From Trinickia sp. Y13 (GTDB lineage Bacteria; Pseudomonadota; Gammaproteobacteria; Burkholderiales; Burkholderiaceae), in the NCBI RefSeq assembly GCF_029522115.1, contig NZ_JAKWFK010000009.1, positions 186,001-250,000 on the forward strand: a stretch of DNA of 64,000 bases, written 5' to 3'. The notes under the pieces were generated by a model, which saw only the letters and a list, made by a program, of their open reading frames with translations, was not told the origin of the DNA and did no database searches. Positions 10,168 through 20,502 of the stretch are shown here, piece by piece. A program made the translations under genes and the position numbers. The first letter of the stretch is position 1. Every line of letters begins with the position of its first letter.

Positions 10168-11027
10168 GCCGCCTGCGGCGTGTCCTTGTTCGGGTGGCAT
10201 GCGGGACAGGTCTGGCCGGCCGTATAAAGCGGCGAACGTTGCGCCTCGGGCGTCACGACGGCGCGACAGCCGAAACATTGCACGGTTTCGGTCGGCGCGA
10301 GCTGAGGATTGAGCGCGGTGCGATAGTCGAACACGAAGCAGTCGCCGCGGTAATGCGCCCCGCCGACCTCTTCGAAATATTTCAGGATGCCGCCTTCGAG
10401 TTGATAGACGTGCTCGATACCGGCCTCCTTCATATGGATGGCGGCTTTCTCGCAGCGAATGCCGCCGGTGCAAAAGGAAACGACGGTTTTGCCCTCGAGC
10501 GCCTCGCGATGCGATTCGACGACGCTCGGAAACTCGCTGAACTTCGTGATCCGGTAGTCGATCGCATTGTCGAACGTGCCGACGTCGACTTCGAACGCGT
10601 TGCGTGTATCGAGCATGACGACGGGGCGGCCCTCGTCGTCTTCGCCGCGGTCCAGCCAGCGCTTGAGCGTGGGGGCATCCACCGCGGGCGCGCGACCGAG
10701 CTCGGGCTTGATCGCCGGCTTCTTCATCGTGATGATCTCGCGCTTGCGCTTGACCAGCATGCGACGAAACGGCTGCGTTTCCGAGAAGCTTTCCTTGAAC
10801 TGCAGATCGGCGAACTTGCCTTCGAAGAGCGGATCGCCGCGCAGAAACGCGATGAAATCGCGGGCCGCCTCGGGTGTGCCGGCGAGAAACAGGTTGATAC
10901 CCTCGGGGGCGAGCAAGATGGTGCCGCGTAGCCCGAGCGCCTCGCATCGGTTGGCGAGGCACTCGCGCCAGGTATCGATGGCGTCGATGGAGACGAAGCG
11001 GTAGGCGGCGAGATTGACGATGCGCAT
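10164..11027 (-). CDS. trhO: tRNA uridine(34) hydroxylase TrhO (rhodanese family)
   Basis: Oxygen-dependent enzyme (formerly YceA) that hydroxylates U34 of certain tRNAs. It has 287 residues with an N-terminal acylphosphatase-like UPF0176 region ([17 protein letters not shown]) and a central rhodanese domain whose catalytic loop is [13 protein letters not shown]-terminal Cys pair set (CFGCR and CPACH) is typical of the longer members. It forms a two-gene unit with gluQ by overlap; both act on wobble-position tRNA modification, which makes the pairing functionally sensible. It is divergent from dnaE. Confidence 0.93.
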   Translation of the reverse strand: MRIVNLAAYRFVSIDAIDTWRECLANRCEALGLRGTILLAPEGINLFLAGTPEAARDFIAFLRGDPLFEGKFADLQFKESFSETQPFRRMLVKRKREIITMKKPAIKPELGRAPAVDAPTLKRWLDRGEDDEGRPVVMLDTRNAFEVDVGTFDNAIDYRITKFSEFPSVVESHREALEGKTVVSFCTGGIRCEKAAIHMKEAGIEHVYQLEGGILKYFEEVGGAHYRGDCFVFDYRTALNPQLAPTETVQCFGCRAVVTPEAQRSPLYTAGQTCPACHPNKDTPQAA

Positions 11028-11230
11028 GATGGTGGTGCAATGATTTGAGCGGCCGCGCCGGCTGGACGATCCCGGCCCAGGGGTGTCGGGACGACCGGCA
11101 GAGCGCCAACGAAGCGTTGTCGCGCCAAGCCTCGCGTGGCGCGCCGGGCGGCGAAACCGCCATTATCCCGCAAACCGCCGACGCTCCGTCATTGGCCGTT
11201 CGGCCGGGCTGTTTCGGGGGAGGCCGGATG

Positions 11231-11236
11231 TACAAT
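11231..11236 (+). promoter_or_regulatory. -10 element candidate just upstream of dnaE
   Basis: TACAAT ends 8 nt before the dnaE ATG at 11244. The predicted transcription start therefore falls at or next to the start codon, and no Shine-Dalgarno site is visible, so the mRNA could be leaderless. No good -35 box is present. Sequence match only. Confidence 0.35.
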
Positions 11237-11243
11237 ACGGCCC

Positions 11244-14200
11244 ATGTCAGATCCTCGCTTCGTTCATCTTCGCGTCCACTCCGAATTCTCGATTGCCGAC
11301 GGCATCGTGCGCCTTGACGACGTCGTCAAGGCCGCCGCCGAGGACGGTCAGGGCGCGCTCGCATTGACCGATCTCGCCAACGCGTTCGGTCTCGTTCGGT
11401 TCTACAAGGAAGCGCGCGCGAGCGGCATCAAGCCGATCGCGGGCTGCGACGTCTGGGTCATGAACCCGGACGATCGCGACAAACCTTCGCGCTTGTTGTT
11501 GCTCGTCAAAGATCGGCGCGGCTATTTGAATCTTTGCGAGCTGCTGACGAAAGCCTGGCTCACGAACCAGTACCGCGGGCGCGCCGAACTGGACGCCGCG
11601 TGGCTCGATTCACCGCTCAGCGAGGGTCTGATCGCATTGTCCGGCGCGCAGCAGGGCGATGTGGGCCTTGCGCTCGCCGCTGGTAACGAGCAGGCCGCCA
11701 AGCGGCACGCGCAGCGCTGGTCGGCGCGGTTTCCGAATGCGTTCTATATCGAATTGCAGCGCTACGGGCAGCCGGGCGGCGAGGCATACGTGCAGCAGGC
11801 GGTGGCGCTCGCCTCGGCGTTGAAGCTGCCCGTCGTGGCGACGCATCCCGTCCAATTCATGAGCGCCGACGATTACACCGCGCACGAGGCGCGTGTTTGT
11901 ATTTCCGAGGGCGACATTCTCGCGAATCCACGGCGGCCGAAGCGGTTCACCACCGAGCAGCGGTTTTGCACGCAGGACGAAATGGCGGAGCGCTTCGCCG
12001 ATATCCCTTCTGCGCTCGCCAATACGGTCGAAATCGCCAAGCGCTGCAATTTGACGCTCGAGCTCGGCAAGCCGAAGCTGCCGCTGTTTCCGACCCCGGA
12101 CGGCATGTCGCTCGACGATTACCTCGTGCAGTTGTCGAAAGAGGGCCTCGAAAAGCGGCTCGTCGAGCTCTTCCCCGAAGAGTCCGCACGCGCGAGCGAG
12201 CGCGAGAAGTACTACCAGCGGCTCGATTTCGAGTGCGGCACGATCGTCAAGATGGGCTTTCCGGGCTACTTCTTGATCGTGGCCGACTTCATCAATTGGG
12301 CCAAGAACAACGGCGTGCCGGTCGGGCCGGGCCGCGGCTCGGGCGCGGGCTCGCTCGTCGCTTACGCGCTCGGCATCACCGATTTGGACCCGTTGCGCTA
12401 CAACCTGCTGTTCGAGCGCTTTCTGAACCCGGAGCGCGTGTCGATGCCCGACTTCGACATCGACTTCTGCCAGGAAGGGCGCGATCGCGTGATTCAGTAC
12501 GTGAAGGCCAAGTACGGCGCCGATGCGGTTTCGCAGATCGCGACGTTCGGCACCATGGCGGCCAAGGCCGCCGTGCGCGATATCGGCCGCGTGCTCGATC
12601 TCGGCTACAACTTCACCGACGGCGTGGCCAAGCTGATCCCGTTCAAACCGGGCAAGCACGTGACGATCGCCGACGCGATGAAGGAAGAGCCGCTGCTGCA
12701 AGAGCGCAACGACAACGAAGACGAAGTGCGCCAGTTGCTCGAACTGGCGCAGCGCGTCGAAGGGTTGACGCGCAACGTGGGCATGCACGCGGGCGGCGTG
12801 CTGATCGCGCCGGGCAAGCTCACCGATTTTTGTCCGCTCTATACGCAGGGCGACGACGGCGGCGTCGTGAGCCAGTACGACAAGGACGACGTCGAAGCGG
12901 TCGGTCTCGTCAAATTCGACTTCTTGGGCCTGACCACGCTCACGATCCTCGATTGGGCCGAACGGTATATTCGCCGGCTCGATCCGGGGAAGGCCGACTG
13001 GTCGCTCGCGCAGGTGCCGCTGGACGATCCCGCCTCGTTCTCCATCTTGAAGAAGGCCAACACGGTCGCCGTGTTCCAGCTGGAAAGCCGCGGCATGCAA
13101 GGCATGCTCAAGGATGCGCAGCCGGACCGCTTCGAGGACATCATCGCGCTCGTGGCGCTGTACCGCCCGGGCCCGATGGATCTGATCCCCAGCTTCTGCG
13201 CGCGTAAGCACGGGCGCGAGATGGTCGAGTTTCCCGATCCGCGCGTCGAGCCCGTCCTGAAAGAGACCTACGGCATCATGGTCTATCAGGAGCAGGTGAT
13301 GCAGATGGCGCAGATCATCGGCGGCTACTCGCTTGGCGGCGCCGATTTGCTGCGTCGTGCGATGGGTAAGAAAAAGCCCGAGGAGATGGCCAAGCATCGG
13401 GAGATCTTCGCCGAGGGCGCGGCCAAGAACGGCCTCACTCGCGAGAAGTCCGACGAAATCTTCGACTTGATGGAGAAGTTCGCCGGTTACGGCTTCAACA
13501 AGTCGCACGCGGCCGCGTATGCGCTGCTCGCGTATTACACCGCGTGGCTCAAGGCACACCATCCCGCGGAATTCATGGCGGCCAACATGAGCTTGGCCAT
13601 GGACGACACGGACAAGGTCAAGGTCCTCTACGACGATTGCAAGGTGAACGGCATTGCGGTGCTGCCGCCCGACATCAATTGCTCCGCCTATCGCTTCGAG
13701 CCGGTGGCGCAGGCCGACGGCAAGCGCTCGCGCACGATTCGCTACGGCCTTGGCGCCGTGAAGGGCAGCGGTCAAAACGCGATCGAAGAAATCCTGCGCG
13801 CGCGCGAAGAGGCGCCCTTTACCGATCTGTTCGATTTTTGCGCGCGGATCGATCGGCGCATCGTCAACCGGCGCACGGTCGAAGCGCTGATCCGCGCCGG
13901 CGCGTTCGATTCGATCCACGCGAACCGCGCGCAGTTGATCGCTTCGGTGCCGCTTGCCATGGAAGCGGCCGAGCAGGCGAGCGCCAATGCAATGCAAGCG
14001 GGCTTGTTCGATATGGGGGATGCGCCCTCGCGTGGCCATGAGCTCGTCGACGAGCCCGCTTGGCACGAGAAGCGCAAGCTGCAGGAAGAAAAGACGGCGC
14101 TGGGTTTCTATCTGTCGGGGCACTTGTTCGATGCGTACAAGGACGAAGTGCGGCGCTTCGTGCGCATGAAGCTCGGCGATCTGAAGGAAGGACGCGACAA

Positions 14201-14774
14201 GCTCGTCGCCGGCATCATCGCGTCGTTGCGCACCCAGATGACCCAGCGCGGCAAGATGCTGATCGCCCTGCTCGACGACGGCACGGGCCAATGCGAAGTC
14301 ACCGTCTTCAACGAACAATACGAGGCCAATAAGGCGCTGTTCAAGGAAGACGAGCTGCTCGTCGTGCAAGGGCAGGCGCGCAACGATGCATTCACGGGCG
14401 GCATTCGCTTCACGGTCGATTCCGTGATGGATCTCGAGCGCGCCCGCAGCCGCTACGCGCAGGCGGTGAAGCTGCGCATGAACGGCAATGCCGATGCGGC
14501 CGCGCTCAAGCGCGTGCTCGAGGCGCATTGCGCGCCGCGCGAGGCGCCTGCGGAGCCGCCGGCTCCATCGGCCCCGCGTGGCGGGCGCGGCGATGGCGCC
14601 CGGCAGCGGCCTGCGGCTGCCCCCAGCGGGCTGGCCGTGCAAATTCAATACAGCAATGCCCGTGCGCAAGGCGAAGTGCGCCTAGGCGAGGGCTGGCGCG
14701 TTCGCCCCTCGGACGAGTTGCTGGCGGATTTGCGCGGCGCATTCGCCGCGAGCGCGGTCGAAATCGTCTATTGA
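11244..14774 (+). CDS. dnaE: DNA polymerase III subunit alpha
   Basis: Catalytic subunit of the replicative polymerase; 1176 residues against about 1160 in E. coli. The order is an N-terminal PHP domain ([14 protein letters not shown]), then the polymerase core with catalytic aspartates D403 and D405 in MPDFDIDF and a third at D559 in VKFDFLGL. The (HhH)2 region and an OB fold ([13 protein letters not shown]) follow. The ATG at 11244 starts directly at the PHP domain; the frame is open upstream to 11136 but that part has no family match. The last codons overlap the start region of the next glycosyltransferase gene. Confidence 0.97.
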   Translation: MSDPRFVHLRVHSEFSIADGIVRLDDVVKAAAEDGQGALALTDLANAFGLVRFYKEARASGIKPIAGCDVWVMNPDDRDKPSRLLLLVKDRRGYLNLCELLTKAWLTNQYRGRAELDAAWLDSPLSEGLIALSGAQQGDVGLALAAGNEQAAKRHAQRWSARFPNAFYIELQRYGQPGGEAYVQQAVALASALKLPVVATHPVQFMSADDYTAHEARVCISEGDILANPRRPKRFTTEQRFCTQDEMAERFADIPSALANTVEIAKRCNLTLELGKPKLPLFPTPDGMSLDDYLVQLSKEGLEKRLVELFPEESARASEREKYYQRLDFECGTIVKMGFPGYFLIVADFINWAKNNGVPVGPGRGSGAGSLVAYALGITDLDPLRYNLLFERFLNPERVSMPDFDIDFCQEGRDRVIQYVKAKYGADAVSQIATFGTMAAKAAVRDIGRVLDLGYNFTDGVAKLIPFKPGKHVTIADAMKEEPLLQERNDNEDEVRQLLELAQRVEGLTRNVGMHAGGVLIAPGKLTDFCPLYTQGDDGGVVSQYDKDDVEAVGLVKFDFLGLTTLTILDWAERYIRRLDPGKADWSLAQVPLDDPASFSILKKANTVAVFQLESRGMQGMLKDAQPDRFEDIIALVALYRPGPMDLIPSFCARKHGREMVEFPDPRVEPVLKETYGIMVYQEQVMQMAQIIGGYSLGGADLLRRAMGKKKPEEMAKHREIFAEGAAKNGLTREKSDEIFDLMEKFAGYGFNKSHAAAYALLAYYTAWLKAHHPAEFMAANMSLAMDDTDKVKVLYDDCKVNGIAVLPPDINCSAYRFEPVAQADGKRSRTIRYGLGAVKGSGQNAIEEILRAREEAPFTDLFDFCARIDRRIVNRRTVEALIRAGAFDSIHANRAQLIASVPLAMEAAEQASANAMQAGLFDMGDAPSRGHELVDEPAWHEKRKLQEEKTALGFYLSGHLFDAYKDEVRRFVRMKLGDLKEGRDKLVAGIIASLRTQMTQRGKMLIALLDDGTGQCEVTVFNEQYEANKALFKEDELLVVQGQARNDAFTGGIRFTVDSVMDLERARSRYAQAVKLRMNGNADAAALKRVLEAHCAPREAPAEPPAPSAPRGGRGDGARQRPAAAPSGLAVQIQYSNARAQGEVRLGEGWRVRPSDELLADLRGAFAASAVEIVY

Positions 14775-14788
14775 GCGCGCCGTTGGAA

Positions 14789-15784
14789 ATGCATCGCATC
14801 CTCGTCATCCGCATCGACTTTCTCGGCGACATGGCTTGCACGACCGCGTTCTTGCACGCGCTCAAGCAGCGATGGCCGCAAGCCGAGATCCATGTGCTCG
14901 CGAACAAGGTCAACCGTGCCGTGCTCGAGCGCAACCCTGACGTCGCGGCGGTTCATACCTACGTCTATAGCAAGCAGTGCGAACGCAACGATCGGCCGAG
15001 GAAGGTCAATGCGTTGCTCGATCGGCTGCGGCTCGTGCTCCGGTTGCGGCGGCTCGCATTCGATCTCGTGATCGTGCCCAACGGGGGGATGCACAAGAAC
15101 AGCATTCAGTTCGCGCGGCAGTTGCGCGCGAAGGCCTATCGCTGGCACGACGCCGAGACGGAGTTCGACGATCGCAAGGCCGAGCATCTGGCGCACCGGC
15201 CTATGCGGCACGAAGCATTGTCCGGGTTCGCGCTGATGCCGGAGCTTGCTCCGGTCGCCCCCGATGCGCTGCGGCTTCGGGTGTATCCCGATACGGCGCT
15301 GCAAGCCAAATGGGAGACCGAACTCGCGCCGAAGCGCCGCCCGCGGGTCGGGCTGTTCGTATGCAACAAGGCCGAGCAGCGGCGGTGGGCGACTCAGAAG
15401 TGGCATCGGCTGGTGGAGGAGATGGCGGAGCGCGCCGATGTGCTGATCTTCCTCGACCCGTGTGATCCGAATGCCTGCGAGTCATTTGCGCCGGGACTGG
15501 CGCGCGTGCTTTCGCCACCCACGGTAGGCGATCTCATCGCTGCGATGACCATGCTCGATCTCGTCATATCCGCGGATAGCGCACCTGTGCACTTCGCATC
15601 GGCATTGGGCGTGCCAGTGGTCGCGATGTTCGAGGACCGGCCGGAGAAATACTTGCGATGGTATCCGCTCGGAGTACCACACGTGCTGTTGCGTGCGGGG
15701 CCGAAGGTCGATGATATTTCGGTTGCGCAAGTTGCCGCTGCCGCGCGTTCGTTGCTGGATGAACGCGTCGCGGCCTTGCCATAG
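14789..15784 (+). CDS. Glycosyltransferase family 9 protein (heptosyltransferase-like)
   Basis: Probable lipopolysaccharide-core transferase at the inner face of the cytoplasmic membrane; 331 residues. It shows the family-9 N-terminal motif ILVIRIDFLGDMACTTAFLHAL and the C-terminal ADP-sugar-binding segment ISADSAPVHFASALGVPVVAMF. The ATG at 14789 lies 14 nt after the dnaE stop. An in-frame TTG at 14771 overlapping that stop is possible. It starts the LPS gene block that ends at msbA. The sugar transferred (heptose or another ADP-sugar) cannot be deduced. Confidence 0.85.
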   Translation: MHRILVIRIDFLGDMACTTAFLHALKQRWPQAEIHVLANKVNRAVLERNPDVAAVHTYVYSKQCERNDRPRKVNALLDRLRLVLRLRRLAFDLVIVPNGGMHKNSIQFARQLRAKAYRWHDAETEFDDRKAEHLAHRPMRHEALSGFALMPELAPVAPDALRLRVYPDTALQAKWETELAPKRRPRVGLFVCNKAEQRRWATQKWHRLVEEMAERADVLIFLDPCDPNACESFAPGLARVLSPPTVGDLIAAMTMLDLVISADSAPVHFASALGVPVVAMFEDRPEKYLRWYPLGVPHVLLRAGPKVDDISVAQVAAAARSLLDERVAALP

Positions 15785-15935
15785 CGCGAGGGTTGTCGGG
15801 AAACGACATGTTTTCGTGCATGGATAGATTGGCGATGCGCATCGTGAGCCCGGCGTCGGATGTCGACGAGCGCTCCGACGTATCGTTGCGGTTAAGCATC
15901 TTGCCGAGTCCGCTTTTGGAAGGAGCGCAACGGAA

Positions 15936-17162
15936 ATGACGGAAAACGCCTTGGCGGCGGTTGCCGCGAAGTCGAGTTTGGTCTTGTCGCGCCCCCCGCG
16001 GACGATTCTCGTTGCATGCACCCGTCGTATCGGCGACGTGTTGCTGGCAACGCCGCTCGTTCGATCGTTGAAGGCCCGGTGGCCGGAAGCTCAGATCGAC
16101 ATGCTCGTCTTTCGTGGCACCGAGGGCGTGCTCGAGAACAACCCCGACCTGCGCCGCGTGATCGTCATGTCGCAGCGGGCCCGCCTGCGCGAGCGCCTCG
16201 CGGACATCGCGCGCATTTGGCGGCGCTACGATCTGGCATGCGCGGCGGTGAGCTCCGACCGGCCGAGGTTCTACAGCTGGTTCGCGGGTAGGCAGCGGGT
16301 CGGGCTCGTCGACGACGATCGCGTCACGCGGCTCAAACGGTTCTTGCTCGACGGCATTGCGCTCAACTATCACACGGCGGCGCATACGGTGGAGAGCAGC
16401 CTTGAAGTCGCGCGCGTGCTTGGTATCGAGCCAATCGCAGAAGTCGTGCCGCCCGGCATTGGCGAGGACCCGGCGCGCCGGGCCGCGTTCGAGGCGCGCT
16501 TTTCCGACGTGGCGGGGCAACCGCTGGCGGTGTTGCATCCTGCACCGATGTTCGCTTACAAGCGCTGGCGCGTGGAGGGCTGGGCCGATCTGGTTCGTTG
16601 GCTGCGCGCGCGAGGGTTCGCCGTTGCCATGAGCGGCGGCCCAGCGGCAGCCGAGCGCGAGTACGCGCAGCAGGTCGCGGCTGAGGCTGGCGGAACCCTG
16701 CTCAATTTTGTCGGCCAATTTTCGCTAGGCGAGAGCGCCGAATTGTTTAGGCGGGCAAAGATCTTCGTGGGGCCGGATACCGGCGCCACGCATATGGCGG
16801 CAGCCACCGGTACGCCCACGGTCGCACTGTTCGGTCCGTCCGATCCCGTGCGCTGGGGGCCGTGGCCGAAAGCGTGGCCTGCGGGCTCGAATCCCTGGCC
16901 GCTCGTCGGCTCGGGCCGCCGGGGCAACGTTTATTTGGTGCAAGGCGAAGCGGCCTGCGTGCCTTGCATGCAAGAGGGCTGCGAACGGCACGTGGAAAGT
17001 GCGAGCCAATGTCTCGTCACGCTATCGACCGAGCGCGTGATTGGCGCGATGACGCAGATGCTCGCGTTGTCGATGCCAGGGGCATTCGCCGAAGGAGAAG
17101 CAGGAGGCACGACTGCGATCGTCGACACCTCGGCCCTTGGCCCTCTCGGTGGCCAGCACTAG
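15936..17162 (+). CDS. Glycosyltransferase family 9 protein (second heptosyltransferase-like)
   Basis: A second family-9 enzyme of 408 residues. Evidence is the N-terminal VACTRRIGDVLLATPLVRSLKARWP and the C-terminal VGPDTGATHMAAATGTPTVALFGPSDPVRWGPW, which is closer to the WaaF/RfaQ type than the preceding gene. It has an AAGGAG site upstream of the ATG and a Cys-containing insert near the C-terminus (CVPCMQEGC). It is separated from the first transferase by 151 bp and converges on the O-antigen ligase-like gene. It probably adds a sugar to the LPS inner core; the donor is not known. Confidence 0.85.
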   Translation: MTENALAAVAAKSSLVLSRPPRTILVACTRRIGDVLLATPLVRSLKARWPEAQIDMLVFRGTEGVLENNPDLRRVIVMSQRARLRERLADIARIWRRYDLACAAVSSDRPRFYSWFAGRQRVGLVDDDRVTRLKRFLLDGIALNYHTAAHTVESSLEVARVLGIEPIAEVVPPGIGEDPARRAAFEARFSDVAGQPLAVLHPAPMFAYKRWRVEGWADLVRWLRARGFAVAMSGGPAAAEREYAQQVAAEAGGTLLNFVGQFSLGESAELFRRAKIFVGPDTGATHMAAATGTPTVALFGPSDPVRWGPWPKAWPAGSNPWPLVGSGRRGNVYLVQGEAACVPCMQEGCERHVESASQCLVTLSTERVIGAMTQMLALSMPGAFAEGEAGGTTAIVDTSALGPLGGQH

Positions 17163-17191
17163 CCGGGAGGCGAGCGTGGCCACGTCCTGAC

Positions 17192-18505
17192 TCAACGGGC
17201 CGTCGCCTGGCGAGCCATGGGCGACTCGCGCGACGATGCGACGCTGCGCGCACCGCTGCGATACCCGCACCCGAGCAGGATGCCGCTTAGCAGCGCGAAC
17301 ATATGCCCTTCGGCGAAGTCGAGCAACAGCGAGTTTGCGAGGCTGCCGATGGCGAAGGCGGCCAGCCATGCGAGCAGCAATTGGCGCGAGTGGGGCTCGA
17401 GTCGCGCGCCGTGGCGGCCCATTTGAACGAGCATGTTCACGAACAGCAGGGCGCCGGGTATGCCCAGTTGGACAGCCATCAGCAGGTACTCGTTGTGCGG
17501 GTTCTGCGTGTCGATGCCCTTGGCGCCCGTCTCGTCTTTGGTCAACTTGGCGAATTCGGCACCTAGCCCGCCCGCGCCGTACCCGGCGAGGGGCCTCGCG
17601 CGGATCAGTTCAAGACATTTTCCGTACCATTCCAGACGCAAGCCCGTGGACGTTATCGCATCGCTTTGGCGGTACGCCTGAACTTCACCGGCCACTTCCC
17701 GGATTCGGCTGCCGTGCATCGTGCAGGCATAGGCGACGAGGCTGATTGTGACGACCAGCAGCGCGGCGGCGCCCAGCGCGGTCCATGCCTTGAGCCGCCG
17801 CCGCGCCTGCCAAGCGGCGCGGGCAGCCACGGCAAGCGCGAACAGCACGACGATGACTTGCCCCGTGCGCCCCTGCAACATGATCAGTACGTTCGCCAGT
17901 GAGAGTGCGGCGATGCCAGCGTAGATCAAGCGTGCGCGCGTACCCGGCGCCGCGAGCGCTAGGTCTGCGGCTTGATAGAACAGCAACGCGCCGAAGAGTC
18001 CGTTCGCGATCCGATTCCTGAACACCAGCGCGTGTGCGACCGGGTCCGACGCAATGTACGAAGGCCCAATATGCGTAAGACCGAGATAATTGGTCGTCGA
18101 CAGCACGAGCGTCGTACTGAGCGTCGCGAACAGCGCCCAGCGGACGATGCCATCCCATTCCGAATCGGCGAAGGCGAGGATGGCAAAGGGCACGAGCAGA
18201 AGCTTGAGGTATTTGCCCATCCATGACCAAGCTTCGTGCAGGCCTGCGGTGCTATAAAACGTGCTGCCTGCCAACGCGGCGAAAAGCACCAGCGTCGCCA
18301 TTGCCGCGCCGTGACGCCGTAACGACGGCAACTTGCGCCAGAATTCGGGCGTGCTCAGCAGTAGCAACGCGAAAAGGCCGCAGGCGATGTTCGTCAGCGC
18401 CGTCGATATCGGCACACAACAGAGCGCGGTGACCGCGCAGACGCGTGCAGCGGAAAGTCGGTACGACGGGCGCGGCGCCGCGGGCGCCCTCAAAACTTGA
18501 TGCAA
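17192..18505 (-). CDS. O-antigen ligase family (WaaL/Wzy-like) membrane protein
   Basis: Polytopic inner-membrane protein of about 437 residues. Most of the length is hydrophobic helices, interrupted by a large periplasmic loop (about residues 260-330) holding RPLAGYGAGGLGAEF and a DTQNPHNEYLLMAVQLGIPG segment. The NPHNxYL motif is the hallmark of Wzy_C ligases and polymerases. The frame runs upstream to 18748, but that would overlap the next gene by 150 bp. A TTG at 18505 has an AAGGGGA ribosome site seven bases upstream and removes the overlap, so I chose it. Probable role: joining O-antigen to lipid A-core on the periplasmic side. Confidence 0.82.
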   Translation of the reverse strand: MHQVLRAPAAPRPSYRLSAARVCAVTALCCVPISTALTNIACGLFALLLLSTPEFWRKLPSLRRHGAAMATLVLFAALAGSTFYSTAGLHEAWSWMGKYLKLLLVPFAILAFADSEWDGIVRWALFATLSTTLVLSTTNYLGLTHIGPSYIASDPVAHALVFRNRIANGLFGALLFYQAADLALAAPGTRARLIYAGIAALSLANVLIMLQGRTGQVIVVLFALAVAARAAWQARRRLKAWTALGAAALLVVTISLVAYACTMHGSRIREVAGEVQAYRQSDAITSTGLRLEWYGKCLELIRARPLAGYGAGGLGAEFAKLTKDETGAKGIDTQNPHNEYLLMAVQLGIPGALLFVNMLVQMGRHGARLEPHSRQLLLAWLAAFAIGSLANSLLLDFAEGHMFALLSGILLGCGYRSGARSVASSRESPMARQATAR

Positions 18506-18594
18506 CTCGGTCCCCTTAATGCAGATGGCGGGCGCCCGGGCGAGAGCGGCCCGCGAGTCAAAGCTGACGGGCTGCGAAGCTGCAGCCTCACCTT

Positions 18595-19443
18595 TTAGCC
18601 TAGCGAGAGCGCGCGTTTGAGTCGCGATCGGATCAAAGCGCGTTTCAATTTGCCGCGGACGGCGGGCGTCTCCAATTCGATCCGCCCTGTTGCCGGTTGC
18701 CCGCGGCGCAGATAGTAGCGATCGAACGTCGATTGCGTCATGCCCCATTTGTTCAGAAATTGCCGGCGGCCATCGTTCTTGACCACCTTGCCCGTGGATT
18801 TCTGCTGAAAGTGGTAGATGAGGCTATCGCCCACGCCGAGGAACGTACGGCAGCCGGCGTCCCAGAGCTTCATGGAGAAATCGTTGTCGCTGCTCATCCC
18901 GGGGGAGAGCTCGCTGCTGTAACCACCAATCTTGTTCCACCAATCGCGATGCACGAGCGTGGGCGGCCAAGTGGCGCCCAGCCAGTCGCCGCGCACGAGC
19001 CGCGGCGCAGCGGCCAGCAGCGCTTCGGCGCGAAATGTGTCGGCATCGCGTCCAGCGTCATGCACGACGACGCATGGATTGCGCGTATCGACCGGCTCGA
19101 TCATCGTGCCCGACAGCAGGAAGAGATCGGAGGGCATCTTCTCGATATGCCGGACGAGCGCTGTGTCCCAGCCTGGGCAGACGTACATGTCGTCGTTCAT
19201 GTAGACGACGTAATCGTGTCGCGCGCGGGCGGCGGCGAGATTGACCGCATGACAGATGCCGATGTTGGCAGGCGAAGCGGTGTGCTCGATGCCCTCGCTG
19301 CGCACCCATTGCAGCGACCCGTCTGTGCCGTCGTTGATATGCACGATCACCTGATGCTCGTATTGCGAGTGGCGACGCAGGCTGTCGACCACGAGCTTCA
19401 GGTAAGGCAGGTTATTCCAGGTGGGGATAATGATGGAAAACAT
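18595..19443 (-). CDS. Glycosyltransferase family 2 protein
   Basis: GT-A fold transferase of 282 residues starting MFSIIIPTWNNLPYLKLVVDSL, with a metal-binding DD in YMNDDMYVCPGW and a later DWLGATWPP segment. It probably acts on a lipopolysaccharide or surface glycan at the cytoplasmic side of the membrane. It lies in the LPS block between the O-antigen-ligase-like gene and another family-2 transferase, all on the reverse strand, with gaps of 90-95 bp. No transmembrane helix is apparent. Donor and acceptor unknown. Confidence 0.83.
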   Translation of the reverse strand: MFSIIIPTWNNLPYLKLVVDSLRRHSQYEHQVIVHINDGTDGSLQWVRSEGIEHTASPANIGICHAVNLAAARARHDYVVYMNDDMYVCPGWDTALVRHIEKMPSDLFLLSGTMIEPVDTRNPCVVVHDAGRDADTFRAEALLAAAPRLVRGDWLGATWPPTLVHRDWWNKIGGYSSELSPGMSSDNDFSMKLWDAGCRTFLGVGDSLIYHFQQKSTGKVVKNDGRRQFLNKWGMTQSTFDRYYLRRGQPATGRIELETPAVRGKLKRALIRSRLKRALSLG

Positions 19444-19538
19444 CGACCGGAGGTTGCTGACTTCGGAAAGGGGACGCGGCCCATGCGCGCCGTGGCGCGG
19501 CGGGAAAACGCGCCGATATTACCACTAGCCATGCTGCG

Positions 19539-20336
19539 TTACGGACTGTGTGCCGAGCGGTCATGGGCGTGACCCAGCTTCAGAAAGCGGTAGTAGACCG
19601 TTTCCGCATTGAAAAGCGCGATCATGAATCCGGCTTGTCCGTCCAAAACGCCGCCGCGCAACACGTACGTTCGCACGAACGCCCAGGCGCCGCGCCCGAG
19701 TGCGCGGGCAAACCCGCCGCGCTTGCCCGCAGCGAGGCGCTGACGCGCACCGGCGCTCGAATACGCGTCCATCTTGCGCAGCACGGCCTCGAAATCGTCG
19801 TAGGAGTAATGGAGCAGGCGGCCGGCGAGCTTTCCGACGCGGCCCTCGAAGACCAGCCGCTCATGGACCAGGTCGTCCGAGAAGCGCGCCGCGCCGCGTT
19901 TGAACAGGCGCGGCACCCAGTCCGGGTACCAACCGCTGTGCCGCACCCAGCGCCCGCAAAAATTCGATAGGCGATCGAGCGCATAGACGCTTGCGACGGG
20001 CGAGTCCAGCGCCTGTCGAATGGATGCGGCGAGTTCGGGCGTCACGACTTCGTCGGTGTCGATCGACAGGATCCAGTCGGTGTCGAGCGCGGCGACCGCC
20101 CGATTTTTTTGAGGGCCGAAGCCGGGCCAATCGGGGGCGACGATGATGCGGGCCCCATGCGCGCGCGCGAGGGAAGCCGTCGCGTCGGTACTGCCGCCGT
20201 CGACGACGACGATCTCGTCGGCAAAGCTCAGTGCGTCCAGACACTGAGCGATTCTCGCTTGCGCGTTCAATGCGATGATCGCGACTCCCAGCGAGGGGCG
20301 CTGTGCGCTAACGGGGGCTGTCGGCGGCGAAGTCAC
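19539..20336 (-). CDS. Glycosyltransferase family 2, WaaE/KdtX-like
   Basis: Transferase of about 265 residues: N-terminal LGVAIIALNAQARIAQCLDAL, VVDGGSTDAT, the metal-binding DTD in ILSIDTDEV, and C-terminal WYPDWVPRLFKR. This pattern is typical of the LPS-core beta-glucosyltransferase subgroup (WaaE/KdtX). The frame is open to 20519, but residues upstream have no family character; the GTG at 20336 places the catalytic domain near the N-terminus. A TATACT -10 candidate lies at 20369-20374 on the reverse strand. It is divergent from msbA. Confidence 0.8.
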   Translation of the reverse strand: MTSPPTAPVSAQRPSLGVAIIALNAQARIAQCLDALSFADEIVVVDGGSTDATASLARAHGARIIVAPDWPGFGPQKNRAVAALDTDWILSIDTDEVVTPELAASIRQALDSPVASVYALDRLSNFCGRWVRHSGWYPDWVPRLFKRGAARFSDDLVHERLVFEGRVGKLAGRLLHYSYDDFEAVLRKMDAYSSAGARQRLAAGKRGGFARALGRGAWAFVRTYVLRGGVLDGQAGFMIALFNAETVYYRFLKLGHAHDRSAHSP

Positions 20337-20420
20337 GGCAGGCGAGCTCGGGTGTCGGGAAAGGCGCCAGTATACCGGCCGGCGCCGGGCGCCCCGCGCT
20401 CGAGCCTCGCCGAGCGGCCT

Positions 20421-20426
20421 TATAAT
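20421..20426 (+). promoter_or_regulatory. -10 element of the msbA promoter
   Basis: A perfect TATAAT lies 77 nt upstream of the msbA start. The -35 region is poor. Together with TATACT (20369-20374, reverse strand) it suggests back-to-back promoters for msbA and the divergent glycosyltransferase gene. Confidence 0.5.
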
Positions 20427-20502
20427 GTGTCGCTTTTGGTCGCAGGCCTTGCTCTGGCGCGCACCACCGCGCGATACCCGCGCGCAACCCTGAAGGAATA
20501 GA

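Noticed and set aside
11610-14669. 1019-codon open frame on the reverse strand
   Set aside because: Fully antisense to dnaE, low-complexity His/Arg/Leu-rich translation. It is a product of high third-position GC.
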